A stretch of DNA of 64,000 nucleotides from Saprospiraceae bacterium (GTDB taxonomy: Bacteria > Bacteroidota > Bacteroidia > Chitinophagales > Saprospiraceae): NCBI GenBank assembly GCA_016722295.1, contig JADKGL010000028.1:39919-103918 (forward strand). Reading direction: 5' to 3'. The notes below the pieces were generated by a model. That model was not told the origin of the DNA, ran no database searches, and saw only the letters and a program-made list of their open reading frames with translations. Of this stretch, positions 27,146-36,800 are shown piece by piece; position 1 is the stretch's first letter; every line of letters starts with the position of its first letter. A program made the position numbers and the translations under genes.

Positions 27146-28480
27146 TTATTTGCCTTTCTTCTTTTGTCCTCTAGTTATTGGCTTGCCATACTTTGCCATC
27201 ATCTTTTCGCGACGGCTTACTCGATGATTTACTTTGGTATTCTTTTTGCTTTTTTCATGAAAAGCCGAATTTGTAATATCAATCTTTGGAAGCTTTAATT
27301 TAATTTCTGGTATTTCGAAATTCGGCATCTCTTCTGGTATCAAAACAGTAGAAATTTCTACTTCTTCTGGAAGATCGAATACTTCAATTTTTTTCTGAAT
27401 AAAGGTCTCAATACTCTCATGCATTATCATTTCATCTTCTGATACAAAACTGATGGCTATACCATTTTTATCAGCTCTTCCTGTTCGACCTATTCGATGA
27501 ATATATTTCTCAGGGAGGTCAGGTAGATCAAAATTGATCACATGCGAAACATCTTCAATATCAATGCCTCTCGAAATTATATCTGTAGCAATTAAAATAT
27601 CAATTTTTCCACTTTTAAAATCTTCAACAGATCGAAAGCGATAGTTTTGCTCTTTATTGGAATGGATGACTCCAATTGGAATTTCTACTTTCGTTTGCAG
27701 CGTTTCAAAGATTCGGTCTGCCATTGTTTTTGACTTAACAAAAATCAATGTTTTTTTATAAAGTGCTTGCTTTAAAAAATATTGAAGTAGATTAATCTTC
27801 GTGTTAAAATTTATAAATTTATATGCGCATAAAGTGATTTTCTCCAATGGAGTACCTGATGGTGCAGCCTCTATTTTTTTTGCATTATTAAAAAAAGTAT
27901 TTATCAGACTTTCTATCTCATCGGTCACTGTCGCACTAAACATAAGGTTTTGTCTCTTTTTTGGAAATAGATCAAATACTCTTTCAATCTGTGTGCGAAA
28001 TCCTAAGTTCAACATCTCGTCTACCTCATCTATTACCACATGTTTTAAGGACTTCATAGATACAAATCCTCCTAGTATAAGGTCTAGTAACCTGCCTGGA
28101 GTAGCGACGACTATATCTTGTTTTTGACCAAAAAACAAAGCATGTGTTTTCATATTTGTCCCACCAAAAACACCGCAAGAATTGATCGACATATAGCTTG
28201 TAAGTTTTTTGATCTCTGCTTCCACTTGCACAACCAATTCACGAGTTGGCACAAGAATTATCACTCGTGGATGTTTCTCTTCGCTATACGGCAGTAACTG
28301 TAATAAAGGAATAAGATAGGCCAATGTTTTTCCTGTACCAGTCTGCGCTATTGCCAATACATCAACACCAGACATCACTACTGAGAATGATTTGTCTTGA
28401 ATACTTGTCAGTTTATCATATTGCAACTCAGAAATTGCCTGTTGCAATGATTTATTAATTTTTAATTCCTTAAATGTCAT
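27146..28480 (-). CDS. DEAD-box-family RNA helicase with DEVD motif II
   Basis: The 444-residue helicase has the full superfamily 2 set: Q-motif region at about residues 3-30, Walker A AQTGTGKT (45-52), PTREL, TPGRL, SAT, the C-terminal RecA motifs including ATDIISRGIDIEDV, and HRIGRTGR. Motif II reads DEVD (VIDEVDEMLNLGF) where almost all relatives have DEAD. A basic Lys/Arg-rich tail (GKPITRGQKKKGK) probably binds RNA. It unwinds short RNA duplexes, for example in ribosome assembly or RNA decay. It follows the CvfB-like gene by 10 bases, so both RNA-related genes are probably co-transcribed. Confidence 0.92.
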   Translation of the reverse strand: MTFKELKINKSLQQAISELQYDKLTSIQDKSFSVVMSGVDVLAIAQTGTGKTLAYLIPLLQLLPYSEEKHPRVIILVPTRELVVQVEAEIKKLTSYMSINSCGVFGGTNMKTHALFFGQKQDIVVATPGRLLDLILGGFVSMKSLKHVVIDEVDEMLNLGFRTQIERVFDLFPKKRQNLMFSATVTDEIESLINTFFNNAKKIEAAPSGTPLEKITLCAYKFINFNTKINLLQYFLKQALYKKTLIFVKSKTMADRIFETLQTKVEIPIGVIHSNKEQNYRFRSVEDFKSGKIDILIATDIISRGIDIEDVSHVINFDLPDLPEKYIHRIGRTGRADKNGIAISFVSEDEMIMHESIETFIQKKIEVFDLPEEVEISTVLIPEEMPNFEIPEIKLKLPKIDITNSAFHEKSKKNTKVNHRVSRREKMMAKYGKPITRGQKKKGK

Positions 28481-28490
28481 TGTATTCTTC

Positions 28491-29330
28491 TCATTTAGCC
28501 AATTCTACTCGATCTTCTTTCAAAACGACTTTTTTTTGTTTGTATAAAGAGCCAAGGGCTTTTTTAAAATTCTTTTTACTCATTTTTAATGTCTTATGGA
28601 TGAGTTCTGGATCACTTCCATCATGTAGCATTAATACGCCTTGATTTTGATTCAAATGATTTAAAATAATAGTTGCATTTGGATCAATATTTTTATAACC
28701 AATAGGAATTAGAGAAAGGTCGATTTTATTTTCTGCACGAATTAATTTTATTGTTCCTTTTATTCTTTGACCTACTTCGAGTTGTTCGTAGATCTCATTG
28801 TGATAGAACACACCGCGATGTTTATTATTTATTATTGCATTGACCCCAATATCTGAAAAATGGCTAATCAATAAATCAACCTCTTCGAATCTCTCCACAG
28901 TCAAATCCGTATTGGATAAATATTTATTTACCCGACTTGATCCCATCAAACGATTGGTATTTTCATCCAGAAAACAATAGACCACATAGGACTCTCCTAT
29001 TTGCATTTTTATTGCTTGCTCCTTATTTGGAACAAATAAATCTTTTTCTAAACCATAATCTAAAAATGCACCAATTTCAGAAATCGCTGCTACTCGCAAA
29101 AATGCAAACTCATTAACTTTTATAAAGGGTTCGATCGTAGTTGCAACAATTCTTTCCAAGGAGTCTAAATATACAAATACCTCTAGGTCGTCACCAATTT
29201 CATAGTTTTCTGGAACATATTTATTTGGCAATAATACTTCATAATCTCCTAATCCGAGATATAATCCAACGCTTGTGGAGCGAAGGATTTCCATTCTGTG
29301 TGTAGTACCTAATTGGAGCATACCTATCAA
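28491..29330 (-). CDS. S1-like RNA-binding protein, CvfB/YitL family
   Basis: The 279-residue protein has consecutive S1-like OB folds. The first (about residues 8-65) includes GLYLGLGDYEVLLP, the second AFLRVAAISEIGAFLDYGLEKDLFVP, and the third VGQRIKGTIKLIRAENKIDLSL. A C-terminal winged-helix-like segment (MSKKNFKKALGSLYKQKKVVL) completes the CvfB layout. Family members bind RNA and affect virulence gene expression in Staphylococcus; the role here is unknown. The -7 promoter box lies only 10 bases above the ATG at 29330. Translation may be almost leaderless, or start at the ATG at 29321. Confidence 0.88.
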   Translation of the reverse strand: MIGMLQLGTTHRMEILRSTSVGLYLGLGDYEVLLPNKYVPENYEIGDDLEVFVYLDSLERIVATTIEPFIKVNEFAFLRVAAISEIGAFLDYGLEKDLFVPNKEQAIKMQIGESYVVYCFLDENTNRLMGSSRVNKYLSNTDLTVERFEEVDLLISHFSDIGVNAIINNKHRGVFYHNEIYEQLEVGQRIKGTIKLIRAENKIDLSLIPIGYKNIDPNATIILNHLNQNQGVLMLHDGSDPELIHKTLKMSKKNFKKALGSLYKQKKVVLKEDRVELAK

Positions 29331-29333
29331 TAT

Positions 29334-29353
29334 CAGACTGCAAAGATAGTCTG
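29334..29353 (-). promoter_or_regulatory. Promoter box overlapped by an inverted repeat upstream of the CvfB-like gene
   Basis: On the minus strand, TATCTTTG (29341-29348) matches the TAnnTTTG -7 box. It is bracketed by a 6-base inverted repeat, cagact (29334-29339) and agtctg (29348-29353). Such placement would suit a repressor site or an RNA hairpin at the transcript start. Confidence 0.5.
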
Positions 29354-29410
29354 TTAATCGGAACTATATTTTTAACTTACGAAAATCATAGTTAATACAT
29401 TTCTAATAAA

Positions 29411-29442
29411 AAATGCACAAACAATCTCTTATTTGTGCATTT
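29411..29442 (-). terminator. Intrinsic terminator of the amino acid permease gene
   Basis: An 11-base perfect stem, aaatgcacaaa (29411-29421) with tttgtgcattt (29432-29442), has a 10-base loop. On the minus strand it continues into a T-rich tract. Confidence 0.8.
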
Positions 29443-29466
29443 ACTATCTAATTGTAAGGGTCTTTC

Positions 29467-30957
29467 TTACCCTTGTGATTTAATTTTATTGCGCAACACG
29501 CTATGTTTTTTGCTATAACCAAAATAAATAATAATACCTAAAAATAGCCAAACAAACAATCTCAACCAATTCGTCCAACCCAAGCCAAAAATCATAGCCG
29601 CACAAACGATGACGCCAAGTATCGGTATAAATGGCACGAGTGGTGTTTTAAATTCTCTTTTAATATCTGGATCTGTTTTTCGCAAAATAATCACTGCAAT
29701 ACAAACTAATATAAAAGCAAATAAGGTCCCGATACTCGTCATATCACCTACGATATCACCCGGCACAAATGCTGCAAATATTCCTACAATTACAAATATG
29801 ATCATATTTGCTTTATAAGGTGTGCGGAAGTTTGGATGCAATTCTGAAAATACTTTTGGCAATAATCCATCACGGCTCATTGAATAAAATACTCTAGATT
29901 GACCTAACAACATTACTAAAATTACACTGGAGAATCCAGCTAATATGGCTACTGTTACTAATTTACCTAACCAACCATAACCCAACATATATTTATTAAT
30001 AGCAAATGCTACAGAAGCTTCTTTCCCAGTAGTTCTAAAATCTTCTGTAGTAGCAACTCCTGTCAATACATGTGCAAATAATATGTAGAGCACTGTACAT
30101 ATTGCTAAGGAGCCCAATATGCCAATTGGCATATCTCGTTTTGGGTTCTTCGCTTCTTGTGCTGCAGTACTGACTGCATCAAATCCAATAAACGCAAAAA
30201 ATACAACTCCTGCGGCCCCTAAAATCCCCATAATTCCTCCAAAATTATGTGATATTCCTTGTGGGTCAATATATTGAGTGGCGGCTGGAATATATTCTGC
30301 ATGATTTACTGGATTAATAAATCCCCAACCAACAACAATGATTAATATGACGATAGTTACTTTTGTGACAACTATTAAATTATTTACCAAAGCAGATTCA
30401 TGAGTTCCTTTGATCAATAATAAACTAAGGAGCATAATAATAAACAATGCAGGAATATTCATAATTCCATTTACTCCAAGATCTGACACTTGCAATGGAG
30501 AATGACACCACTGATATGGAATGGCGGGGAGTCCAAGCACATTGGTCAAAAGATTATTCAAATATTCACTCCAAGCTATTCCTACAGTTGCTGCACCAAC
30601 AGCATATTCTAAAATAAGATCCCAACCAATAACCCAAGCAAAGAACTCACCCATGGTGGCATAAGAATATGTATATGCGCTACCTGCGATTGGAATTGAA
30701 GAAGATAATTCTGCATAACAAAGTCCAGCTAAAGCACAGCCTATCGCAGCCACAATAAATCCAATGGTAACCGATGGCCCAGCGTTTTGAGCTGCTGCAG
30801 AGGCGGTACGGACAAACAAGCCAGCACCAATGATTCCACCTATACCTAAAGAAATTAAAGCCCAAGAATTCAGTGTTTTCTTTAGTCCATTTTCTGCATG
30901 TAATTGAGCATCAGCTACTAAATCGCTAATGGGTTTCTTAAACCAAGTATTTGCCAT
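29467..30957 (-). CDS. APC-superfamily amino acid permease (cationic amino acid transporter-like)
   Basis: The 496-residue protein has about 12-13 transmembrane helices. The first unwound helix carries the APC substrate motif GIGGIIGAGLFVRTA at about residues 37-51. Later motifs include FFAFIGFDAVSTAAQEAKNPKRDMP, typical of the CAT subfamily, and AILAGFSSVILVMLLGQSRVFYSMSRDGL. It imports amino acids at the inner membrane, probably by proton coupling; substrate specificity cannot be read. It is a single gene with its own terminator. Confidence 0.9.
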   Translation of the reverse strand: MANTWFKKPISDLVADAQLHAENGLKKTLNSWALISLGIGGIIGAGLFVRTASAAAQNAGPSVTIGFIVAAIGCALAGLCYAELSSSIPIAGSAYTYSYATMGEFFAWVIGWDLILEYAVGAATVGIAWSEYLNNLLTNVLGLPAIPYQWCHSPLQVSDLGVNGIMNIPALFIIMLLSLLLIKGTHESALVNNLIVVTKVTIVILIIVVGWGFINPVNHAEYIPAATQYIDPQGISHNFGGIMGILGAAGVVFFAFIGFDAVSTAAQEAKNPKRDMPIGILGSLAICTVLYILFAHVLTGVATTEDFRTTGKEASVAFAINKYMLGYGWLGKLVTVAILAGFSSVILVMLLGQSRVFYSMSRDGLLPKVFSELHPNFRTPYKANMIIFVIVGIFAAFVPGDIVGDMTSIGTLFAFILVCIAVIILRKTDPDIKREFKTPLVPFIPILGVIVCAAMIFGLGWTNWLRLFVWLFLGIIIYFGYSKKHSVLRNKIKSQG

Positions 30958-31212
30958 AAATTTTCTACGTTTTAATTTGTTAATTTCGTTTTGTACAAGT
31001 GCTAAAGATAAGAATTTATCTGAAATGCAATAAGTCGTTTGTAAAAAATCGTGTTATGTGGAATTTATAATAACAAATAATCTCTCAATGCCAACAATTG
31101 ACATTGAGTTCTAGTAGCAAACTAATTACATTATTTACTTGATTTTGCTCAATTGTTGCTTGCGAATTTTACTGCAAATCAACAATACATTATGTTCCCA
31201 AAAAATACTGTA

Positions 31213-31911
31213 CTACTTTGTTTTTACTATTGGAATGGTTCTTATCATTTTGCCTTCATCATTAATGATTCGAAGTAAATAGTAGCCATTGTCTAATGCA
31301 CTGAAATCATATGTTTTGGAAGATTCAGTTTCATAGGATTTTACAATTTTTCCAAGAGGATCAATGATTTCTATTTTCTTCACTCCTGTATTATAATTGA
31401 GTTGAAAATAATTAGTAACTGGGTTTGGATAAAAACTCATTTTGATATTCCGAATCGAATTAGTTCCAACTGATTCTTTATTAAAAAGAAAATCTACAGA
31501 AATTCTGCTGTTTGTATCAGCTTTTTCAAACACATGAAGTTTGATATAAGCACTTCCTTCTTTAGCATTATCATAGGCATGTACATCTGCCACCATGTTT
31601 TGACTAGGAATTAAATTATTTGGATTATCGAGTGGACATTTTACGGTGAAGCTACCATAACATTGATTATTGTCACAGACAAACGACTCCCAGTCAGTTG
31701 GCAATATGACATCTTCTCTTTCCCACAAAAGTTCCAAATTTTGACCGCTTTGATTTCGTATAAAATTATGGCAAACCCAATCTGTTGGGGTATTGACATC
31801 TGTTGTAAATTTTAATTTGCAAGGGTTTAATTCCGCTCCAAACTTTTGAGTTTGAGAATTTAGATGTAAGAAGGTACTAATGAGCACGAATAAAGATAGC
31901 AAATTTTTCAT
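31213..31911 (-). CDS. Small secreted protein with T9SS type A sorting domain
   Basis: The 232-residue protein has a signal peptide (LLSLFVLISTFLHLNSQ). An N-terminal domain of about 130 residues contains Cys in LNPCKLKF, DWVCHNF, FVCDNNQCYG and VKCPLDNP. A type A sorting domain follows from about residue 158 (MSFYPNPVTNYFQLNY, NGYYLLRIINDEGK). Function of the N-terminal domain is unknown. It sits between its promoter at 31930 and the next terminator, apparently monocistronic. Confidence 0.82.
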   Translation of the reverse strand: MKNLLSLFVLISTFLHLNSQTQKFGAELNPCKLKFTTDVNTPTDWVCHNFIRNQSGQNLELLWEREDVILPTDWESFVCDNNQCYGSFTVKCPLDNPNNLIPSQNMVADVHAYDNAKEGSAYIKLHVFEKADTNSRISVDFLFNKESVGTNSIRNIKMSFYPNPVTNYFQLNYNTGVKKIEIIDPLGKIVKSYETESSKTYDFSALDNGYYLLRIINDEGKMIRTIPIVKTK

Positions 31912-31929
31912 AATTCTAAATTTAGATTA

Positions 31930-31937
31930 CAAAGATA
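31930..31937 (-). promoter_or_regulatory. -7 promoter box (TATCTTTG) of the T9SS cargo gene
   Basis: TATCTTTG on the minus strand lies 19 bases above the start codon at 31911 and between that gene and the upstream terminator. The -33 element is not clear. Confidence 0.45.
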
Positions 31938-31959
31938 CAAGTTAATGTTGACACTAAAT

Positions 31960-31996
31960 AAAAAAGCCTGCACGAAATCGATACAGGCTTTTTTTT
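31960..31996 (-). terminator. Intrinsic terminator of the Omp28-family gene
   Basis: An 11-base stem, aaaaaagcctg and caggctttttt, has a 13-base loop and long A and T tracts on both sides. It lies 24 bases below the stop at 32020. Confidence 0.85.
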
Positions 31997-32019
31997 AAAA
32001 ATATTGAATAATAAATTAA

Positions 32020-34035
32020 TTATATGATAATCACTTTTTTAGTGATAACACCCTTGCTTGTTTTAACTTCAACGAAGTACAAACCAGGAGTTTGATTTAA
32101 TGACATTGTATAATTATTTACACCAGTCCTTAGAGATTTGCGCTCTGAAGAAACTGTTTTACCATTTGAATCATTCAAATTAATTGTGGCAGTAATATTT
32201 TCTTCTGAAGATATGCTTAGATCTATAAAGTTAGTCGCTGGATTTGGAGAAACAGAAATAGATTTAATGCTGCTTTCGTCTTTAGTAGCAACAACTGAAG
32301 AAACATTCACATCATCTAAAAAGTAAGCCCAACCATTACCAGCAGTTCCTTTCATTCTGATCATCAATTCTGGTGTGCCATCATAAGCACTTAAGTCTAC
32401 AGAAGTTGTAGCCCACTGTGATGGATCTGGTAAGAAGAAACCAGGAATAAAAGATAAATTCAAATCTGGGTCGCAAGATTTTAATGCATCACCTTGTTTG
32501 TTATAAACTGTAGTCCAAGTATCACCACAATTTGTACTTACTAGAACCTCCATTTTATCTGTGCTCGCTCCATCTTTTGGCGCATATGCATAATTCCAAG
32601 TCATTTTTGTAGATTTAGAATTGGTCAAGTCGATTTTATCAAATACAACTGAAGAACTATTTCCTGCTACACCTCCATCAGAAAATGCAAAAAACACCAT
32701 GTATCTTGAAGCGCCATAGCCACCCATACCATAAGGTGGATCTTGTCCTGAAGCATTACGAGCAAAACTTGAATCTTGCTTAAATATTCTAACGCCTTCG
32801 TTAAAAAAGAAAGTATTAGGTGGTGCTGTAGTTGCGATTGGAGTTTCAAAACCTTGACGAATATTCGTTCCAGCAACAGTATTATTTAAAGTGACAATAC
32901 TTTGTTGAGTTAATGTATTATTCACTAAATTTAAATCTTTAAGAGCTCCTCCATTGATTTTATCTATAGAGATATTCACAAAAGCATTCCCTAAAGTAGC
33001 AATTTGATTAGAAGCTTTATGAGTGATTGTTTGGCCAGGCAATAATGTTCCTGTCCATGTCACTTTTGGTTTGTTTGCACCACCAATTGTTGGTATAAAA
33101 TCAATTGTTTTAATTGTATCTCCAATGGTTGAATTATTCTTTACAGAAATCTCAAAACTGAAATTGTTGTCACAATTATTCGTTTTATCTGAAACTTTTA
33201 TGCTTTCCATTGATAGATCAGCATACGGGATCTGTATAGCTTTAGGTTCAGATACACCAGTTTGAATTACTTCTTTTGATGAAGTCAAGTTGTTCTGTAC
33301 ATATGCCACAACTCCTAGCTCAGTATAAGAATAAATATAAGTAGGAACTGGAACTTTAAAAGAAATTACTTTTGTTGCACCAGCAGCAATAACATCTGTA
33401 ATTTTTGTTCCTGTAGCTGAAGGTATCATTTTTCTCATTACATTATGGAATTCTACTTCTCCATTTGTTGCAGCTTGTTTTGCAAATCGAATTTCTTTTT
33501 CAATAATTGCAGTTTGTAATACATAGTTTGCATTCGAAAAATCAGAAGAACTCACATTCTTAATAGAAACATTAATTTCCATAGAATCTTTTGCTCCATT
33601 TGTTCCAAATACAATATCATGTTCAACATTTATTTCAATTGGTGAAGTAACAGCCAATCTATTATTCAAGTACGTTGCGGTAACATTCAATGGATGCGAA
33701 GGGCTTGAGGCACCAGGTGCTGCAATCTTACCATCGACTCTACAGTTTGGCGCTGAGTTGATTCCGTAATAGGTAACTCTAGCAGACACATCGGGAACAT
33801 TTTGAGCATACATAGGATCACCAGTGACAGGTATATGACATTGAAATGCGACATTGATTACAGAATTGCCAAACTGCTCAAGAAAGGCTTTGAAAATAGG
33901 ATTTGTCGTCGCGCAAGGAGGACATGTAGCACTCGAAAAGTCCTCGATAAGAACCGTTCGTGGAGCTTGACTAAAAAGCATAGAGCCTATAGCCAATTGA
34001 AACAAAATAATTAACAATGTAAATTTTAACTTCAT
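32020..34035 (-). CDS. Omp28-related secreted protein with T9SS sorting domain
   Basis: The 671-residue protein has a signal peptide (LLIILFQLAIGSMLFSQ). A thioredoxin-fold Omp28 domain with the active-site-like motif SSATCPPCATTNP lies at about residues 32-45, with a cis-Pro-type region later. A CARDB-like beta domain spans roughly 275-375. A jelly-roll/choice-of-anchor-type domain follows to about 580, and the C-terminal type A sorting domain (ISVSPNPATNFIDLSI, TPGLYFVEVKTSKGVITKK) ends the protein. It is surface-exported; the CPPC pair may be redox active or structural. It is monocistronic. Confidence 0.87.
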   Translation of the reverse strand: MKLKFTLLIILFQLAIGSMLFSQAPRTVLIEDFSSATCPPCATTNPIFKAFLEQFGNSVINVAFQCHIPVTGDPMYAQNVPDVSARVTYYGINSAPNCRVDGKIAAPGASSPSHPLNVTATYLNNRLAVTSPIEINVEHDIVFGTNGAKDSMEINVSIKNVSSSDFSNANYVLQTAIIEKEIRFAKQAATNGEVEFHNVMRKMIPSATGTKITDVIAAGATKVISFKVPVPTYIYSYTELGVVAYVQNNLTSSKEVIQTGVSEPKAIQIPYADLSMESIKVSDKTNNCDNNFSFEISVKNNSTIGDTIKTIDFIPTIGGANKPKVTWTGTLLPGQTITHKASNQIATLGNAFVNISIDKINGGALKDLNLVNNTLTQQSIVTLNNTVAGTNIRQGFETPIATTAPPNTFFFNEGVRIFKQDSSFARNASGQDPPYGMGGYGASRYMVFFAFSDGGVAGNSSSVVFDKIDLTNSKSTKMTWNYAYAPKDGASTDKMEVLVSTNCGDTWTTVYNKQGDALKSCDPDLNLSFIPGFFLPDPSQWATTSVDLSAYDGTPELMIRMKGTAGNGWAYFLDDVNVSSVVATKDESSIKSISVSPNPATNFIDLSISSEENITATINLNDSNGKTVSSERKSLRTGVNNYTMSLNQTPGLYFVEVKTSKGVITKKVIII

Positions 34036-34715
34036 AATTCTAAATTTATTAAACAGGTAAAAGTTTTGTTAAAGTTAGAAATAATCTATGACTTGTTGAT
34101 AAAAAAAATAGATAATTACACATAGTTTTAGTCAATATATGTAACTTATTATTAAACAAACAATAACAAATATATTTCTCTACTATATTAAAAAATTTAA
34201 GCAGGATTTCAATCGACTTTATTCCCTATACAGGATACTCTATCAAATCGTTAGGATTAATTTCACAATTAATCACAATATGTTGTAAACGGATTGGACA
34301 TTCCTTTTGTAATCCAGAGAAATGTTCAATTGAATGCTGCGCAGCATTCATTTATTATGCTAATTCTTTATGAAAAAATCTAAATTAAAAATCAAAAAAT
34401 CGAATTGTCCGACGCATCCAATGGCTAATTATTCATCCAATTCAAGATCAATGGTCAATAAATAGTAAAGAAAATAATGAAGAATGCTCTGTGACAAATG
34501 AATCATTTTGAAGCAATAAAGATTGAGCTTAGAACAGAAAAATTTCTTACTTTATTTGAGTCAAGATAGGGATTGAATTTTAATTATAATGGCAAGCAAA
34601 AATTAAAATATAGGGAGAATATTTTTTAACTAATTTTAGGCTCCAAAATTCTAATTGAAAGTTTAATTAAATTTTTTAATGAATGTAAATTCTATTAAAT
34701 CTTAAACTATTTTAA
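34036..34715. other. Long gene-free region with a 20-base perfect palindrome
   Basis: No supported gene is seen in these 680 bases, which are about 75% A+T. The notable element is the perfect palindrome tgaatgctgcgcagcattca at 34331-34350. It has no loop bases, which suits a protein-binding site better than a terminator. Nearby sequence (34380-34440) is slightly less AT-rich but has stops in all frames. No tRNA or known RNA family is recognised. Confidence 0.5.
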
Positions 34716-35090
34716 ATGAAAAAGCAATTATTTATTGTTTTGTTACTCCATTGTAGTTTCTTATCAATGTCTCAAGATGTCATAGTACCCGATTTTGCAT
34801 TTTGTGAACTCATTGGCCGTAAGAAAGATTTCAGTATGCAAACTTCTGTTTCTATTGACTTTGGTCAGAAAAGGACTTTCATGCAAGACGATAGAATTCG
34901 GAATGAAGAAACAGGAGAATTAATAAGGTTTAATTCAATGATAGACGCACTTAATTTTATGACAGAAAAGGGATGGGAATTTGTACAAGCCTATGTTATT
35001 ACAGATGGTAGTGATAATTTTAAACACTGGATATTAAAAAGACGATTAAGTGAAGCAGAGAAGAAAGATTACAAGGCTATTAAAGAATAA
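34716..35090 (+). CDS. Small exported conserved hypothetical protein
   Basis: The 124-residue protein has a signal peptide (KKQLFIVLLLHCSFLSMSQ). Its mature domain of about 105 residues contains SVSIDFGQKR, a central FNSMIDALNFMTEKGWEFVQAY and a C-terminal HWILKRRLSE. Similar short proteins with this GWEFVQAY core recur in Bacteroidota, but I know of no assigned function. It stands alone after a 680-base gap. Codon and base composition match its neighbours. Confidence 0.7.
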   Translation: MKKQLFIVLLLHCSFLSMSQDVIVPDFAFCELIGRKKDFSMQTSVSIDFGQKRTFMQDDRIRNEETGELIRFNSMIDALNFMTEKGWEFVQAYVITDGSDNFKHWILKRRLSEAEKKDYKAIKE

Positions 35091-35323
35091 GCTTATAGAA
35101 ATTAAGCAAGGAACATATATTAGAAATTTTTTGCAGTAAATTCTTATACTGTTGTATGTAGCTATACTTTTTTAGTTAAGAGGGAAGCTTAGAAAGATCA
35201 AATATACTTTTTGAGTAAGCCTGACATAAACCTAATCTATTTTCGATTTTATTACAAATGAAATGAAATAAAATCCTATCAAACTAAAGAAACTGTTTAT
35301 CTTTCCACTCAGATATAAGAAAA

Positions 35324-36745
35324 ATGCAAAAAAAACTGAATTTAGTTGACGGAATATTATTGGTAACTGGATCTATGATTGGTTCTGGTATCTTTATCGT
35401 AACAGCGGATATTGCTAGAAATGTAGGAGGTGGCGGATATATTTTACTATGTTGGATTCTTGCTGGAGCGATGACCATCATGGCTGCATTGAGCTATGGA
35501 GAATTGGCAAGCATGTATCCCAAAGCAGGAGGTCAATATGTCTATCTCAAAGAAGCTTATAATCCTCTTGTGGGTTTTCTTTATGGGTGGACGCTTTTTA
35601 CAGTTATTCAGACCGGCACAATTGCAGCAGTCGCTGTGGCTTTTGCAAAATTCACCGGAGTGTTTATTCCATTTTTTAGTGAAAAAAATATTCTACTTCA
35701 ACTTGGATTTTTCAAACTCTCAGGTGCGCAACTTCTCGCCATTGGTAGCATATTGTTGTTGACATGGTTTAATAGTCGAGGTATCCAACAGGGAAGTATG
35801 CTCCAACGCATATTCACATTTACCAAACTTACTGCATTATTTGGATTGATATTGCTAGGTTTTTTTTATTTTGATAAAAACATTTGGTCATTGAATTGGA
35901 ACAGTTTTTTTGCCGCAGCAAAAGTAACGAATGACAATGGTCAATTATCAGTAGTCACACTTTCTGGCATTGCACTTATTAGCGGTATTGGAGTTTCTAT
36001 GGTTGGTACATTATTCTCAAGTGATGCTTGGAATAATGTCACTTTCGTATCTGGTGAAATGGAAAATCCTCATAAAAACGTCGCCAAAAGTATGGTCTTT
36101 GGGACGATCGTAGTGACGATTATTTATTTGTTGGCGAATATTATTTATCTCGGACTACTTCCAGTAGTTGGGTCGCCTGATGGCAATGAAGTAATCGATC
36201 GTGGATTGCAGTTTGCTACCAATGATCGCGTTGGTACTGCTGCTGCATATCAGATCTTTGGTTCTGTTGCTGTTTTTCTTATGGCAGGATTGATTATGAT
36301 TTCAACATTCGGATGCAACAATGGCTTGATACTTTCTGGTGCACGAGTGTATAAAGTTATGGCGGAAGATGGATTGTTTTTTAAAAAAGCTGCCGATCTT
36401 AATTCCTCTCAAGTCCCTGGAAAAGCGCTTTGGATGCAATGTATATGGACTTGTCTTTTATGTCTCTCAGGGACATATGGGGACTTATTGGATTATGTAG
36501 TATTTGCAGTATTGATCTTCTATATTCTGACAGTTGCGGCAGTCTTCATATTACGAACTAAAGCACCTACGATGGAGAGACCATATACCACTGTAGGATA
36601 TCCTTTCATTCCTGCAATTTATATTCTTTTGGCAAGTTTGATTTGTATTATTCTTTTAATCTATAAGCCAAGTTTTACTTGGCCAGGGTTAATGATTGTT
36701 CTTGCAGGAATTCCTGTTTATTTGTTCATTAATAGAAAAAAGTAG
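35324..36745 (+). CDS. APC-superfamily amino acid permease
   Basis: The 473-residue protein has about 12 hydrophobic helices. Helix 1 carries the signature GSMIGSGIFIVTADIARNVGG (substrate-binding unwound segment) at about residues 17-30. SYGELASMYPKAGGQYVYL marks helix 2-3, as in LAT/basic amino acid antiporter-type APC members. It should move amino acids across the inner membrane. It is clearly distinct from the permease at 29467-30957. It is a single gene convergent with the carbonic anhydrase gene. Confidence 0.9.
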   Translation: MQKKLNLVDGILLVTGSMIGSGIFIVTADIARNVGGGGYILLCWILAGAMTIMAALSYGELASMYPKAGGQYVYLKEAYNPLVGFLYGWTLFTVIQTGTIAAVAVAFAKFTGVFIPFFSEKNILLQLGFFKLSGAQLLAIGSILLLTWFNSRGIQQGSMLQRIFTFTKLTALFGLILLGFFYFDKNIWSLNWNSFFAAAKVTNDNGQLSVVTLSGIALISGIGVSMVGTLFSSDAWNNVTFVSGEMENPHKNVAKSMVFGTIVVTIIYLLANIIYLGLLPVVGSPDGNEVIDRGLQFATNDRVGTAAAYQIFGSVAVFLMAGLIMISTFGCNNGLILSGARVYKVMAEDGLFFKKAADLNSSQVPGKALWMQCIWTCLLCLSGTYGDLLDYVVFAVLIFYILTVAAVFILRTKAPTMERPYTTVGYPFIPAIYILLASLICIILLIYKPSFTWPGLMIVLAGIPVYLFINRKK

Positions 36746-36800
36746 ACTTCTTATTCCAACACACCAAATTACGAATTAGACTTTACATAAAAGTTTAAAA

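Noticed and set aside
34036..34715. tRNA or small-RNA gene in the long gap
   Set aside because: No cloverleaf or GTTCRAnnC T-loop could be found by eye; only the palindrome stands out.
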